Positions 8,260 to 17,762 of a stretch of DNA of 64,000 bases are shown in pieces. The notes under the pieces were generated by a model that was not told the origin of the DNA, made no database searches, and was given only the letters and a program-made list of their open reading frames with translations. The stretch is from Ilyomonas limi (GTDB lineage Bacteria; Bacteroidota; Bacteroidia; Chitinophagales; Chitinophagaceae). The position numbers and the translations under genes are program-made. The stretch spans positions 62,001 through 126,000 of the forward strand of contig NZ_SZQL01000005.1 of NCBI RefSeq assembly GCF_005233845.1, in the 5' to 3' direction. The number at the start of each line of letters is the position of its first letter. Positions within the stretch are counted from its first letter, which is position 1.

Positions 8260-9534
8260 ATGATAAACCAAACCAAACAATACAACATATTGTCTTTCCC
8301 GGTGCTCGTAGCGGCATTGGGTTATTTTGTAGATATCTACGATTTGCTGCTCTTCAGCATTATCCGCGTGCCCAGTTTAAAAAATATCGGGCTTACCGAT
8401 GTGCAAATAACTACGGCAGGCGAACATATCATCAGCGTGCAGATGGTAGGTTTGTTGCTGGGCGGTATTTTTTGGGGAATATTGGGGGATAAAAAAGGAA
8501 GATTAAGTGTGCTTTTCGGTTCAATTTTATTGTATTCGTTAGCTAATATTGCCAACGGCTTTGTACACACCGCCGATCAATATGCATGGACGCGCTTCAT
8601 CGCCGGCATTGGACTGGCGGGCGAGTTGGGTGCCGGCATAACATTGGTTTCCGAATTAATACCTAAAGAAAAGCGCGGCATTGCTACATCGGTAGTGGCA
8701 GGCGCGGGATTGCTGGGGGCGATTGTAGCCTTTTTTACCAAAGAATATTTTGTGCAGCCCGATGGTACCGGCTGGCGCACGTGTTATTTTATTGGTGGCG
8801 GATTAGGTTTTGCGTTGCTTCTCCTGCGTATCTCCGTGTTTGAATCGGGCATGTATCAGCAGATAAAACAAACCGCTGTGCAGCGTGGCAATTTTTTTAT
8901 GCTATTCAGCAGCGGCGAGCGCTTTAAGCGTTACTTATTAAGCATAGCCATAGGTTTGCCCACATGGTATGTAATTGGCGTACTGGTTACTTTTTCCAAA
9001 GAGTTTGGCGCGCACATGCACATAGCCGGGCCCATAGATGCCGGCAAGGCGGTGATGTATGCTTATATTGGTATTGCTATTGGCGACATTCTCATCGGCT
9101 TTATCAGTCAAAAACTTAAAAGCCGCAAAAAAGCATTGTACTTGTTTTATGCAATGGCCATTCTCTTCACCATTTTATTTTTTACTATACAGTACAATGG
9201 CACTGCCAATATGATGTATCTGCTATGCGGTGCATTAGGCTTTAGCATGGGCTTTTGGGCAATCTTTGTAACGATAGGTGCAGAGCAGTTTGGCACCAAC
9301 CTGCGTGCAACTGCTACTACCACTATACCTAACTTTGTAAGAGGTATATTGCCATTGATTATCATCCTGTTCGAGCAGTTGCGCACCTTCTTGTTCAATC
9401 GGTCGCACAACGCCGACAGCAGTTATATAACAGGCGCATGGATAACTGGTGCAATTGTTATTTTTTTAGGTTTAATTGCAGTTATTAATATCCGCGAAAC
9501 CTTTGGAAAAGATTTGAATTTTTTAGAACATTAA
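8260..9534 (+). CDS. MFS transporter
   Basis: A major facilitator with about 12 helices, 424 residues from ATG 8260 (MINQTKQYN); an in-frame TTG at 8245 is less likely. The helix 2-3 loop signature appears as GILGDKKGRLSVL, and ARFIAGIGLAGELGAGITLV-like sequence plus SELIPKEKRG place it near the sugar/organic-acid (SP/MHS-like) MFS groups. The substrate is unknown. It follows DedA closely and precedes DUF4254 by 29 bases, so the four genes are probably co-transcribed. Confidence 0.9.
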   Translation: MINQTKQYNILSFPVLVAALGYFVDIYDLLLFSIIRVPSLKNIGLTDVQITTAGEHIISVQMVGLLLGGIFWGILGDKKGRLSVLFGSILLYSLANIANGFVHTADQYAWTRFIAGIGLAGELGAGITLVSELIPKEKRGIATSVVAGAGLLGAIVAFFTKEYFVQPDGTGWRTCYFIGGGLGFALLLLRISVFESGMYQQIKQTAVQRGNFFMLFSSGERFKRYLLSIAIGLPTWYVIGVLVTFSKEFGAHMHIAGPIDAGKAVMYAYIGIAIGDILIGFISQKLKSRKKALYLFYAMAILFTILFFTIQYNGTANMMYLLCGALGFSMGFWAIFVTIGAEQFGTNLRATATTTIPNFVRGILPLIIILFEQLRTFLFNRSHNADSSYITGAWITGAIVIFLGLIAVINIRETFGKDLNFLEH

Positions 9535-9563
9535 TGAATGAATATCTGTTAAATGATTAGTAT

Positions 9564-10178
9564 ATGACCAGTGAGTATTGCATACAAATATTTCAGCAAA
9601 GCATACACGATTATCATGTAGAGGATAACGTAAATACACCTATTGCTAACCGGTACACCGAAGGTACTTTAGAACATTTGTTGTATGCAAAAAACTGGAT
9701 AGATACGGTGCAATGGCATTTGGAAGATATTATACGCGACCCGACTATTGATGCGGTTACGGCTTTACACATCAAGCGCCGCATAGACGCCTCCAATCAG
9801 GAGCGCACCAATATGGTGGAGCAAATTGATGATTGGCTTTTGGATGAATATGCACTCGTGCAGTGTAAAGAAGGTGCAACTATTAACACCGAAAGTCCCG
9901 CCTGGGCTATTGACCGGCTTTCTATCTTAGAACTAAAGATTTATCACATGCAGATAGAAGCCGATCGTACAGACGCTACAGAACAACATCAGCAGCTTTG
10001 CTTGTATAAATTAAAAGTACTATTAGAGCAGCGTACAGACCTTTCGCTCTCCATCAATCAACTGCTTCATGATATTGCAAAAGGCAACAAAAAAATGAAA
10101 GTGTACAGGCAGATGAAGATGTATAACGATGAATCGCTAAATCCGGTTTTATATAAACAAAAAAGTACTGCACGTTGA
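9564..10178 (+). CDS. DUF4254 domain protein
   Basis: A 204-residue, mostly helical soluble protein rich in charged residues, with the segments LEDIIRDP, KRRIDASNQERTNMVEQIDD and WAIDRLSILELKIYHM typical of DUF4254 as I recall it. No catalytic motif is evident. In Bacteroidota this domain is regularly next to a glycosyltransferase 9 gene, as here: its TGA overlaps the TTG start of the downstream GT9 gene, suggesting translational coupling and a shared role in surface-glycan assembly. Biochemical function unknown. Confidence 0.8.
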   Translation: MTSEYCIQIFQQSIHDYHVEDNVNTPIANRYTEGTLEHLLYAKNWIDTVQWHLEDIIRDPTIDAVTALHIKRRIDASNQERTNMVEQIDDWLLDEYALVQCKEGATINTESPAWAIDRLSILELKIYHMQIEADRTDATEQHQQLCLYKLKVLLEQRTDLSLSINQLLHDIAKGNKKMKVYRQMKMYNDESLNPVLYKQKSTAR

Positions 10179-11212
10179 GTGCACCAAAGCACATATTAGT
10201 CTTTCGTTTTTCCTCGCTTGGCGATATAGCAATGACAGTGCCGGTGATAAAGTTGTTGTTGCAGCAACATCCGCAGGTAGAGGTTACATTTGTCTCCGTT
10301 GCCTTTGTACAGCCTTTATTCAATAACATAGAACGATTGCGTTTTTATGCAGCAGACATCAGAGGTAAGTATAAAGGTGTTGCTGGTTTATATCGTTTAT
10401 ACAAAGAATTAAATTGCCAGTTTAAAATAGATGCCGTTGCTGACTTACACAATGTTTTACGCACACAGGTACTTCGCGTTTATTTTTTTGCCACAGGCAA
10501 AAAAATAGTGGTGATAGACAAAGGGCGGGAAGAAAAGAAAAAACTTACACGCGGGCATAATAAAGTACTGAAGCCCTTAAAATCAACTTTTCAGCGCTAT
10601 GCCGATGTATTTGCGGCATTGGATTTGCCGATAACGTTAAACATTGAAATTGGAATTATTATTCCACAGCACAAAAATGCTTTACTCAATGAATATAAAC
10701 AGCAAGGGTATAAGCTAATAGGCATTGCGCCCTTTGCACAGTATAGCGAAAAAACATATCCTGCCAACAAGATGCAGCAGGTAATACAACTGCTGGCGAA
10801 ACATAAGGATGTAAAAATATTTTTATTTGGGGGCAAAAGTGATGTGCCTGCTTTGCAGCAATTGGAAACTATTAATAGAGATAAAATACAATCGCTTGCT
10901 GGTGCAATGCCGCTTGCAGAAGAACTGGATGCAGTGGCACAGTTAGATATAATGGTAAGCATGGATTCTGCCAATATGCACTTAGCCTCCCTGTTTGGCA
11001 TACCGGTAATTTCTGTTTGGGGTGGCACGCATCCATATCTGGGGTTTTATGGCTGGGGGCAGCCCCTAAGCAACGCCGTGCAGGTTGAACTGGATTGCCG
11101 CCCTTCATCTGTGTTTGGTAACAAGCCCTGTCCGCGTGGTGATCTGGCTTGTATGAACCGCATTGCTCCATTAATGATTTACAATAAGATATGTGAAGTG
11201 CTTTCGCTCTAA
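10175..11212 (+). CDS. glycosyltransferase family 9 protein (heptosyltransferase-like)
   Basis: The 345-residue protein shows the GT9/GT-B layout: ILVFRFSSLGDIAMTVPV at the N-terminus, LIGIAPFAQYSEKTYP at the start of the second Rossmann domain, and the donor-site region MVSMDSANMHLASLFGIPV followed by SVWGGTHP. Family members transfer heptose or other sugars from nucleotide donors to LPS-type acceptors on the cytoplasmic side. No ATG precedes the conserved N-terminal motif, so TTG at 10175 (TTGA overlap with the DUF4254 stop) is the best start. It ends the DedA-MFS-DUF4254-GT9 run. Confidence 0.9.
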   Translation: MSAPKHILVFRFSSLGDIAMTVPVIKLLLQQHPQVEVTFVSVAFVQPLFNNIERLRFYAADIRGKYKGVAGLYRLYKELNCQFKIDAVADLHNVLRTQVLRVYFFATGKKIVVIDKGREEKKKLTRGHNKVLKPLKSTFQRYADVFAALDLPITLNIEIGIIIPQHKNALLNEYKQQGYKLIGIAPFAQYSEKTYPANKMQQVIQLLAKHKDVKIFLFGGKSDVPALQQLETINRDKIQSLAGAMPLAEELDAVAQLDIMVSMDSANMHLASLFGIPVISVWGGTHPYLGFYGWGQPLSNAVQVELDCRPSSVFGNKPCPRGDLACMNRIAPLMIYNKICEVLSL

Positions 11213-11431
11213 TGCAATGCCGGGCTTTTTATCTTTAACGATTTGAATAAAAATAATTTTGGTGGTATATAAACAATTTGCCGTAACATTGCAAACAGAA
11301 ACATAGCTGGTTAATTTTAATCATTATACGCTCAGCTCACCAGGTTTCTTTCAACCAAATTTTATTTTTTCTTTTTACCACAAGATAGTTTTTTACTTGA
11401 CGATTAACCTAATTTCTTACCTGAGATTTTT
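11213..11431 (+). other. rho leader region
   Basis: 219 A/T-rich bases separate the GT9 stop from rho. There is no convincing ORF and no clear terminator after GT9. TAnnTTTG-like strings are imperfect (for example AACAATTTG near 11270), so I cannot place the promoter. Rho genes are often autoregulated through long leaders, which would fit this spacing; that is inference only. Confidence 0.3.
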
Positions 11432-13138
11432 ATGTACGACATTTTGCAATTAAATGATATGTTGGTACCTGAGTTGCAAGATATAGCAGAGCAACTGAGC
11501 ATTACCAATGCAAAAAAGCTGAATAAGCAAGACCTGATTTATAAAATATTAGACAGTCAGGCAGTGAGTGCTACCGAAAAGCCTGCTGCCGAAAAGCCAA
11601 AGCGTAAGCGTACTGTAAAAGCTGCACGTGCTACTGCCGATAACAACAGTTATACTGCCACCGATACGGCACCCGCTTCGGAAGCAGCGCCAGCTACAGA
11701 GCAGCCTGTTGCCGAAAAGCCGCAGCCCCAGCCTGCAGAAGTGCAGGAAGCAATACCCGCAGCCGCAGAAGGAGAGCAACAGCAAAAGCGCCGCAAACGC
11801 AAGCCGATAGCGCCGCCGGTGGAAGAAGTGTTGTCTAAAACAGAAGAAGAAATCCCGCAAATCTCTCCTGCCTTTTTGGCCTTGCTGAATGATGATATAA
11901 GCGACAGCTTTGTAAGTGTAGATGCTGATGAGGAAGAAGATGAAGAGGAGCAGGAGCCAGAGGTGGAAGAAATAGTGCCGGTGCGCCAGCAATATAAAAA
12001 AGAGCCTGCCTTTAATATAGAATTTGATGGTGTGATTATGGGTGAAGGCGTGTTGGAAATGATGCCTGATGGTTATGGCTTCCTGCGCTCTTCGGACTAT
12101 AATTACTTATCCTCTCCCGATGATGTGTATGTATCGCCATCACAAATAAAACTGTTTGGTTTGAAAACAGGCGACACCGTATCCGGCTCGGTGCGGCCAC
12201 CAAAAGAAGGGGAAAAATATTTTGCTTTATTAAAAGTAGAAAGCATTAACGGCAAAAGTCCGGACGAAGTAAGAGACCGTGTGCCATTTGATTATTTAAC
12301 ACCTCTTTTCCCTTACGAAAAACTAAACCTCTTTACTTCTCCCACCAACTTTAGCACCCGTATTATAGATTTATTTACGCCTATTGGCAAAGGTCAGCGT
12401 GGACTGATAGTAGCGCAACCCAAAGTGGGCAAAACGGTATTGTTGAAAGAAGTAGCCAATGCTATTGCTGCCAACCACCCCGAGTGTTACCTGATGGTGG
12501 TGCTGATAGATGAACGCCCCGAAGAAGTAACAGATATGGAGCGCAGCGTAAAAGCTGAAGTAATTGCTTCTACTTTTGACGAACCTGCCGAAAAGCACGT
12601 AAAAGTTTCTACTATAGCGTTGCAAAAAGCAAAGCGTTTGGTAGAGTGTGGTCACGATGTAGTAATACTGCTCGATTCTATCACGCGCCTGGCACGTGCA
12701 CACAATACGGTAGCACCTGCAAGTGGTAAAGTATTAAGTGGTGGTGTGGAAGCCAATGCTATGCAAAAGCCAAAGCAGTTTTTTGGTGCTGCCCGCAAAA
12801 TAGAACACGGTGGCTCTTTAACTATCTTGGCAACTGCATTAATTGATACCGGCAGCAAGATGGATGAAGTAATATTTGAAGAATTTAAAGGTACCGGCAA
12901 CATGGAGTTGCAGTTGGATCGCCGCCTCGCTAACCGTCGTATTTTCCCGGCTATCGATTTGGTTGCTTCTTCTACGCGCCGTGAAGATTTATTGCTGGAC
13001 AGAGAAGTGCTGAAACGCATGAATATTCTTCGCTTATTCATCAATGATATGAATACCGAGGAAGCTATGAATGAATTGCTCAAGCGTATGCGCGGCACCA
13101 AAAGCAACGAAGAGTTTTTGGCAAGTATGAATGGATGA
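11432..13138 (+). CDS. rho: transcription termination factor Rho
   Basis: The hexameric RNA-dependent ATPase of factor-dependent termination, 568 residues versus about 420 in E. coli. Order: Rho_N helical domain (residues 1-45), a 140-residue low-complexity insertion rich in Ala, Glu, Pro, Lys and Gln (about 46-190), the RNA-binding cold-shock domain ([14 protein letters not shown] onward), Walker [10 protein letters not shown] near residue 330, Walker [17 protein letters not shown], then [20 protein letters not shown] and [18 protein letters not shown], the bicyclomycin-site and R-loop region. All catalytic parts are intact. The insertion is typical of Bacteroidota Rho. The gene is monocistronic and ends at a strong intrinsic terminator. 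Confidence 0.97.
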   Translation: MYDILQLNDMLVPELQDIAEQLSITNAKKLNKQDLIYKILDSQAVSATEKPAAEKPKRKRTVKAARATADNNSYTATDTAPASEAAPATEQPVAEKPQPQPAEVQEAIPAAAEGEQQQKRRKRKPIAPPVEEVLSKTEEEIPQISPAFLALLNDDISDSFVSVDADEEEDEEEQEPEVEEIVPVRQQYKKEPAFNIEFDGVIMGEGVLEMMPDGYGFLRSSDYNYLSSPDDVYVSPSQIKLFGLKTGDTVSGSVRPPKEGEKYFALLKVESINGKSPDEVRDRVPFDYLTPLFPYEKLNLFTSPTNFSTRIIDLFTPIGKGQRGLIVAQPKVGKTVLLKEVANAIAANHPECYLMVVLIDERPEEVTDMERSVKAEVIASTFDEPAEKHVKVSTIALQKAKRLVECGHDVVILLDSITRLARAHNTVAPASGKVLSGGVEANAMQKPKQFFGAARKIEHGGSLTILATALIDTGSKMDEVIFEEFKGTGNMELQLDRRLANRRIFPAIDLVASSTRREDLLLDREVLKRMNILRLFINDMNTEEAMNELLKRMRGTKSNEEFLASMNG

Positions 13139-13182
13139 TCTGTTGAACCGAAGATTCGAAAACGCAAAGTATTTTTAAATAT

Positions 13183-13224
13183 AAAAGGTTCCGGACTTTT
13201 AAAGAGCCCGGAACCTTTTTGCTT
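13183..13224 (+). terminator. intrinsic terminator after rho
   Basis: A perfect 12-bp stem (AAAAGGTTCCGG at 13183-13194 with its complement at 13208-13219), a 13-base loop and a T-rich tail, 45 bases after the rho stop. Confidence 0.9.
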
Positions 13225-13287
13225 TTGCTCTGTGCTTCTCCGTTGTGTTATAATTCCGGTATATTTTTATACAGTGAAGGCTGTTTT

Positions 13288-13506
13288 CTATTCAAGTTGC
13301 TGAAGGCTATGTTCCAGCCATGCACTTGTTGCTGCTTTATACTTTTGTTGATCTTCCTTTAAATCTGCCGGGGTAAAGCTTTGTTTGAAGCGAACTGTTT
13401 GATAGTAAATAGCAGCCAGCCTTCCAGTGGTGGCAAGTGATAGGATAGCTTTTGATTTGCTGTTGTAATCTTCATCCTGCTTTTTACAAGGTTGAACTGT
13501 ACGCTT
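13288..13506 (-). pseudogene. degraded coding remnant, unknown family
   Basis: On the minus strand an open stretch of 72 codons without a start reads ...SKAILSLATTGRLAAIYYQ, then SFTPADLKEDQQKYKAA and AWLEHSLQQLE before TAG at 13290. The frame is preceded directly by a TAG at 13509. Farther upstream, other frames give plausible peptide (HSLQRLLVRFAVGL, then TAA), suggesting a longer gene broken by indels up to about 13640. The composition looks coding-like but no family is recognised. It fills most of the 500-base gap between rho and the helicase. Confidence 0.3.
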
Positions 13507-13722
13507 CTATACAGTCTTACAATCCTACGGCAAAACGTACCAGCAGCCGCTGTAATGAATGGTGTGCTTCTATAACAATAATAGCTATTTTACTGTACGA
13601 GAACGTGCTTGCAGGCTATTGCTTCCAAAACACATAAGCTGAGCTTTTTGCCGGCAGCCCCTGCCTGTGTTTTGAGGAAAAATCTTCACTTTTACTTGCT
13701 AAAAAATTCCGCAAATTGCTGC

Positions 13723-13730
13723 TATCTTTA
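13723..13730 (+). promoter_or_regulatory. TAnnTTTG-like box before the helicase gene
   Basis: TATCTTTA differs by one base from the Bacteroidota -7 consensus and ends 6 bases before the preferred ATG at 13737. A TTG occurs at 13696-13698, a spacing of 24, wider than usual. If it is the promoter, the mRNA would be essentially leaderless. Confidence 0.3.
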
Positions 13731-13736
13731 CCCATT

Positions 13737-16700
13737 ATGGCAGCTATATCAAAACGCGAGATTCAGCTACAAAAATTTTACGAAATATACAGCAAACTCA
13801 ATGCGGCACAAAAGCAAGCTGTTGATACCATTGAAGGTCCGGTGATGGTCATTGCCGGTCCCGGCACGGGCAAAACGCAAATCCTCGGCGCACGCATTGG
13901 CAAAATATTAATAGATACTGATACTCAGCCCGATAACATTCTTTGTTTGACCTACACCGATGCAGGTGTGATTGCCATGCGCAAGCGTCTCTTATCGTTT
14001 ATTGGTCCGGATGCGTATAAAGTAAATATTGCTACTTTTCATGCATTTTGCAACGATGTGATTCAGGAAAATTTATCCCTTTTTGAAAAGACTTCGCTCG
14101 ACCCGATTACCGACCTGCAAAAGATTGAGTTGTATAAGCAACTGATAGATAGCTTTGGCAAGGCGCATCCGCTCAAGCGCTATCGCGGTGATGTGTATTA
14201 TGAGATACACAATTTGCAATCGCTCTTTAGCGCCATGAAGCGCGAAGGCTGGAGCCCTGCATTCATCAACAGCCGTATAGATGCCTACATTGGCGACCTG
14301 CCCAACCGCGAAGAATATATATGTAAGCGTGCAACCGGAACCTTTAAAAAGGGTGATATAAGAACAGATAAAATTACCAGTGAATGTGAAAAAATGGAAC
14401 GCTTGCGTGCAGCCGTAAATGAGTTTGATAACTTTCAAGCCCTCATGCTCAACCGCAAGCTGTACGACTTTGACGATATGATTAACTGGGTCATCAAAGT
14501 ATTTGAAGAAAATGGAGAATTACTCAACCGTTACCAGGAACAATACTTATATATCCTAGTGGATGAATACCAGGATACGAGCGGTACGCAAAACAAAATT
14601 GTAGAATTGCTCATCAACTTTTGGGACAAGCCTAATGTGTTTGTGGTGGGCGATGACGATCAGAGTATTTACCGCTTTCAGGGTGCGAATGTGGAAAATA
14701 TGTTGCGCTTTGCCGAAAGCTATAAAGAAGATTTGTTGAAAGTGGTGCTCACAGAAAACTACCGCAGTACACAACCCATTTTAGATATAAGCAAATCGGT
14801 TATTAACCGCAATAATGAACGGTTGATAAAACAGTTACCCGGCTTAAGTAAGGAGTTGGTAGCGGCTAACAAGAGTATTAATCACCTCACGCATTTACCT
14901 ACACTTAAAGAATACAATACCTCGCGCGATGAGATGATTGGCTTAACGCTGGAAGTGGAAGCTTTAATTCAAAAAGGCGTAAAACCTAATTGCATTGGCA
15001 TTATTTATCGTGAAAACAAATATGGCGATGAGTTAACGAAGTATTTTAAACTACGTGGTATTTCGCATTATAGCCGCCGCAATACCAACCTGCTGCACGA
15101 GCCGCTGGCACAACAGATTATTAATGTATTGAAATACCTCGCTGCTGAGTATGATATACCATACGAGGGCGATGAAATGCTATTTGAAATATTACATTAT
15201 AACTGGTTTGGCATTGCACCAATGGAAATAGCCAAAATAAGTATGGAGGTAGCCGAACGGCAATACACCGTTAATAAAACTTCTATACGCAAATGGTTGT
15301 ATGAGAAAGCCACTCAGCCGCCGCGCGATTTGTTTTCTAAACCTATGAGCGAAAAGCTGCAAAAAGCATCTGCTTTTTTAGAAAGCCTGATAGCTGCGGT
15401 GCCCAATGTAACGCTGCAACAGTTGCTGGAAAAACTGGTACGCGAAAGTGGCGCGCTCCACTGTATTATGCAAAGCGATGACAAGCATCAGCAAATGCAG
15501 ATTATTACCGGCTTGTACGATTTTATAAAAGAAGAAACGCGCCGCAATCCTTTACTCTCCTTGCAGCAGTTGGTGAACATTTTTGAGTTGATGGAAAAAG
15601 AAGGTATCTCGATGCCTTTAATACAAGTGAACGGCAGCGAAAAGGGGGTAAACCTGATGACCGCGCATGGCAGTAAAGGCTTGGAATATGAATACATTTT
15701 TATGGCGGGTTGCAATGCCGCAGGTTGGGAGAAAAAACGTAAGCCGCGCGATGGCTATGCTTTGCCTGATACGCTGTTTATAAGTGTATCGCGGAACGCA
15801 GAAGAGGAAGAATTACGACGTTTGTTTTATGTGGCGCTTACGCGTGCGCAAAAGCATTTAACTGTGTCGTACCCAATGGTAAAGAATGACGGCAAGCCCA
15901 CCGAGCCGAGTATGTTTATTGCCGAAATGCAGGAAGAGCATACGTTGCAGGCAGAAATGGTGTTGTTGCCAGATGATATTGTAACGGAGTTTAGAGCACT
16001 GGAATTTGGCATAGTGCAGGCGCCGGAAATAGCGAAAATGGAACGGGAAGTAATGCTGCCACTCATTGAGCGTTTTGTAATGAATGTGTCGGCATTGAAT
16101 AATTATCTCCGCTGCCCGCTGGAATTTTACTTCCGGAACCTCGTAAATATTCCTTCGCCGCGCAACGAAGCGGCAGAGTTTGGCTCGGCAGTGCATCATG
16201 CATTGCAGCGATTGTTTGAACAGATGCAACGCTATAATGAGTTTCCTTCGGCGCAGGCATTGGTGCAGGATTTTGAATGGTACATGTACCGCCATCGCGA
16301 GTTGTTTACCAGGGAACAGTTTGAAAGAAGACTGGAATACGGGCAGGAAATCTTACCCAACTATTACAACAAATATGTGCGCACCTGGAATACGCATGTT
16401 GCCATAGAGCGCAATATTAAAGGTGTGGTAGTAAATGGCATTCCGCTGAAGGGTAAAATAGATAAGCTGGAATATTTGGGTGGTGATGAAGTGAATATTG
16501 TGGATTATAAAACCGGCGATTTGGATAAAGCCAAAGTCAAGCTGAGTCTGCCCTGCGATAAAGAACCTAACGGTGGTGATTACTGGCGGCAAGCTGTTTT
16601 TTATAAAATTTTATTAGACCATTATGCCGGCAGAAAATGGAATGCCGTGAGCTTTGAATTTGACTTTATTGAGCCGGATAAAAGCAACGAATACATCCGC

Positions 16701-16904
16701 CGCAAAGTGATAGTGCAACCTGAAGATATTACCACCGTTACGCAACAAATCATTACCGTTTGGAACAAAATACAACAGCACGATTTTTACACCGGCTGCG
16801 GCAAGCCCGACTGTCACTGGTGTAATTTTGTAAAAACAAATAACATGGCTGTTGCCCTGCATGAAATTGAGCCGGTGATAGAGGAGGAGGTGAAGTGGAG
16901 GTAG
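13737..16904 (+). CDS. UvrD/AddA-type helicase with C-terminal Fe-S PD-(D/E)XK nuclease
   Basis: A 1055-residue SF1A DNA helicase fused to a RecB-like nuclease. Helicase motifs in order: Q motif LNAAQKQAVDTIEG, Walker A GPGTGKT (about residue 40), motif II LVDEYQDT (about 275), motif III VVGDDDQSIYRFQGA, motif IV LTENYRS, motif V MTAHGSKGLEYE, motif VI LFYVALTRAQKHL. The nuclease has GSAVHHALQRLF and VDYKTGD. A cysteine at LRCPLEF plus the CGKPDCHWC cluster near residue 1020 match the four-Cys Fe-S arrangement of AddB/Cas4-type nucleases. It probably processes DNA ends in repair, or degrades foreign DNA. The frame opens at 13716, but MAAISKREIQL (13737) is preferred. No AddB partner is adjacent. 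Confidence 0.93.
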   Translation: MAAISKREIQLQKFYEIYSKLNAAQKQAVDTIEGPVMVIAGPGTGKTQILGARIGKILIDTDTQPDNILCLTYTDAGVIAMRKRLLSFIGPDAYKVNIATFHAFCNDVIQENLSLFEKTSLDPITDLQKIELYKQLIDSFGKAHPLKRYRGDVYYEIHNLQSLFSAMKREGWSPAFINSRIDAYIGDLPNREEYICKRATGTFKKGDIRTDKITSECEKMERLRAAVNEFDNFQALMLNRKLYDFDDMINWVIKVFEENGELLNRYQEQYLYILVDEYQDTSGTQNKIVELLINFWDKPNVFVVGDDDQSIYRFQGANVENMLRFAESYKEDLLKVVLTENYRSTQPILDISKSVINRNNERLIKQLPGLSKELVAANKSINHLTHLPTLKEYNTSRDEMIGLTLEVEALIQKGVKPNCIGIIYRENKYGDELTKYFKLRGISHYSRRNTNLLHEPLAQQIINVLKYLAAEYDIPYEGDEMLFEILHYNWFGIAPMEIAKISMEVAERQYTVNKTSIRKWLYEKATQPPRDLFSKPMSEKLQKASAFLESLIAAVPNVTLQQLLEKLVRESGALHCIMQSDDKHQQMQIITGLYDFIKEETRRNPLLSLQQLVNIFELMEKEGISMPLIQVNGSEKGVNLMTAHGSKGLEYEYIFMAGCNAAGWEKKRKPRDGYALPDTLFISVSRNAEEEELRRLFYVALTRAQKHLTVSYPMVKNDGKPTEPSMFIAEMQEEHTLQAEMVLLPDDIVTEFRALEFGIVQAPEIAKMEREVMLPLIERFVMNVSALNNYLRCPLEFYFRNLVNIPSPRNEAAEFGSAVHHALQRLFEQMQRYNEFPSAQALVQDFEWYMYRHRELFTREQFERRLEYGQEILPNYYNKYVRTWNTHVAIERNIKGVVVNGIPLKGKIDKLEYLGGDEVNIVDYKTGDLDKAKVKLSLPCDKEPNGGDYWRQAVFYKILLDHYAGRKWNAVSFEFDFIEPDKSNEYIRRKVIVQPEDITTVTQQIITVWNKIQQHDFYTGCGKPDCHWCNFVKTNNMAVALHEIEPVIEEEVKWR

Positions 16905-16943
16905 AGGAAATTTAAACTGAATTATTGAAATCCTATTGCTACT

Positions 16944-17698
16944 ATGATTCAATTACGTGAGCTAAAATTAAATGCAATTGCTAAAACATATAATGCTGAA
17001 GAAATAAAGAAGCATTATTACATACTTTTAAGAAAAAACAATCAATTCTATACTGTCTTCTCAACTGAAAAAGGCGGTATGATAATGACTGGTGAAACAA
17101 AAAAGATATTAGTTGATTTGCTTTTTGAGCCTTCAAATGAAAATAAAGATTTGGTTGATTGCAAATACCCCGATGAATATGAAAAGTATAGAAGGAAGGC
17201 TATACATCTTCTAATAAATTATGAAAGTAAGCCTAATAAAACGAAGCTTAGCCAACAAGCGAAGGAGGTTTTATCTGAAACGCAAGAGAAACTTTTAAAT
17301 GAACTGTTTAAACTTCATCAAGAGGCAATAACTGCAACTCCAAATAGAAGAAAAAAATATCATCTTATATTGAGCGAGGAGAAATATCTAAAAAAGCTAA
17401 ATGGCTTGCTAATTATAAATGTTTGATTTGCGAAGGACTTGGCAAGCCAACACTCACTTTTAAAAAACGAGATTGTGATGAATGTTATATTGAAACACAT
17501 CATATAGATCAAGTATCAAACCTAAAACAAGGTTCACTTGCATTAGATAATTTAATTACTGTTTGTGCCCTTCATCACAAACAATTTCATTATGGTAATT
17601 TAAACATTATTGATAAAGCAGAAGCTGATTGCTTTTATTTTGAGATTGATGGGCATACCTATAAGACACGCAAGTTGAAAATTAGAAAAGGAAATTAG
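16944..17698 (+). pseudogene. HNH endonuclease-like gene split by a -1 frameshift
   Basis: The first part (16944 to about 17357) encodes roughly 138 residues of unknown type. The second part, one frame back, reads IERGEISKKAKWLANYKC and continues through CLICEG, YIETHHIDQV, LDNLITVCALHHKQFHYG to TAG at 17698, a clear HNH/McrA-like nuclease fold with paired Cys and His ligands. The junction lies at seven A residues (17351-17357) that fall exactly in the phase A AAA AAA of a -1 slippery heptamer. Rejoined, the protein would be about 250 residues. Either an indel, a sequencing error, or programmed frameshifting explains it. A/T content is higher than in the helicase upstream, consistent with an acquired gene. 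Confidence 0.65.
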
Positions 17699-17717
17699 AG
17701 AGTCACCAACACACAAA

Positions 17718-17744
17718 AACAGCCACCCGCAACAGGTGACTGTT
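17718..17744 (+). terminator. possible terminator after the HNH gene
   Basis: A 10-bp inverted repeat with one mismatch (17718-17727 with 17735-17744), a 7-base loop and a short T-rich tail, 20 bases past the HNH stop. Confidence 0.35.
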
Positions 17745-17762
17745 CCATTTTATAATAATCTT

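Noticed and set aside
11549-11992. 147-codon minus-strand ORF opposite the rho insertion
   Set aside because: It arises from the Ala/Glu/Gln-rich codons of the Rho insertion read backwards (Leu/Phe/Cys-rich product); rho is certain on the other strand.
13737-17698. Helicase-nuclease plus HNH gene as one two-gene defence system
   Set aside because: The genes are adjacent (40 bases apart), but the HNH gene is frameshifted, differs in base composition, and I know of no matching described system; kept only as a remark under the helicase.
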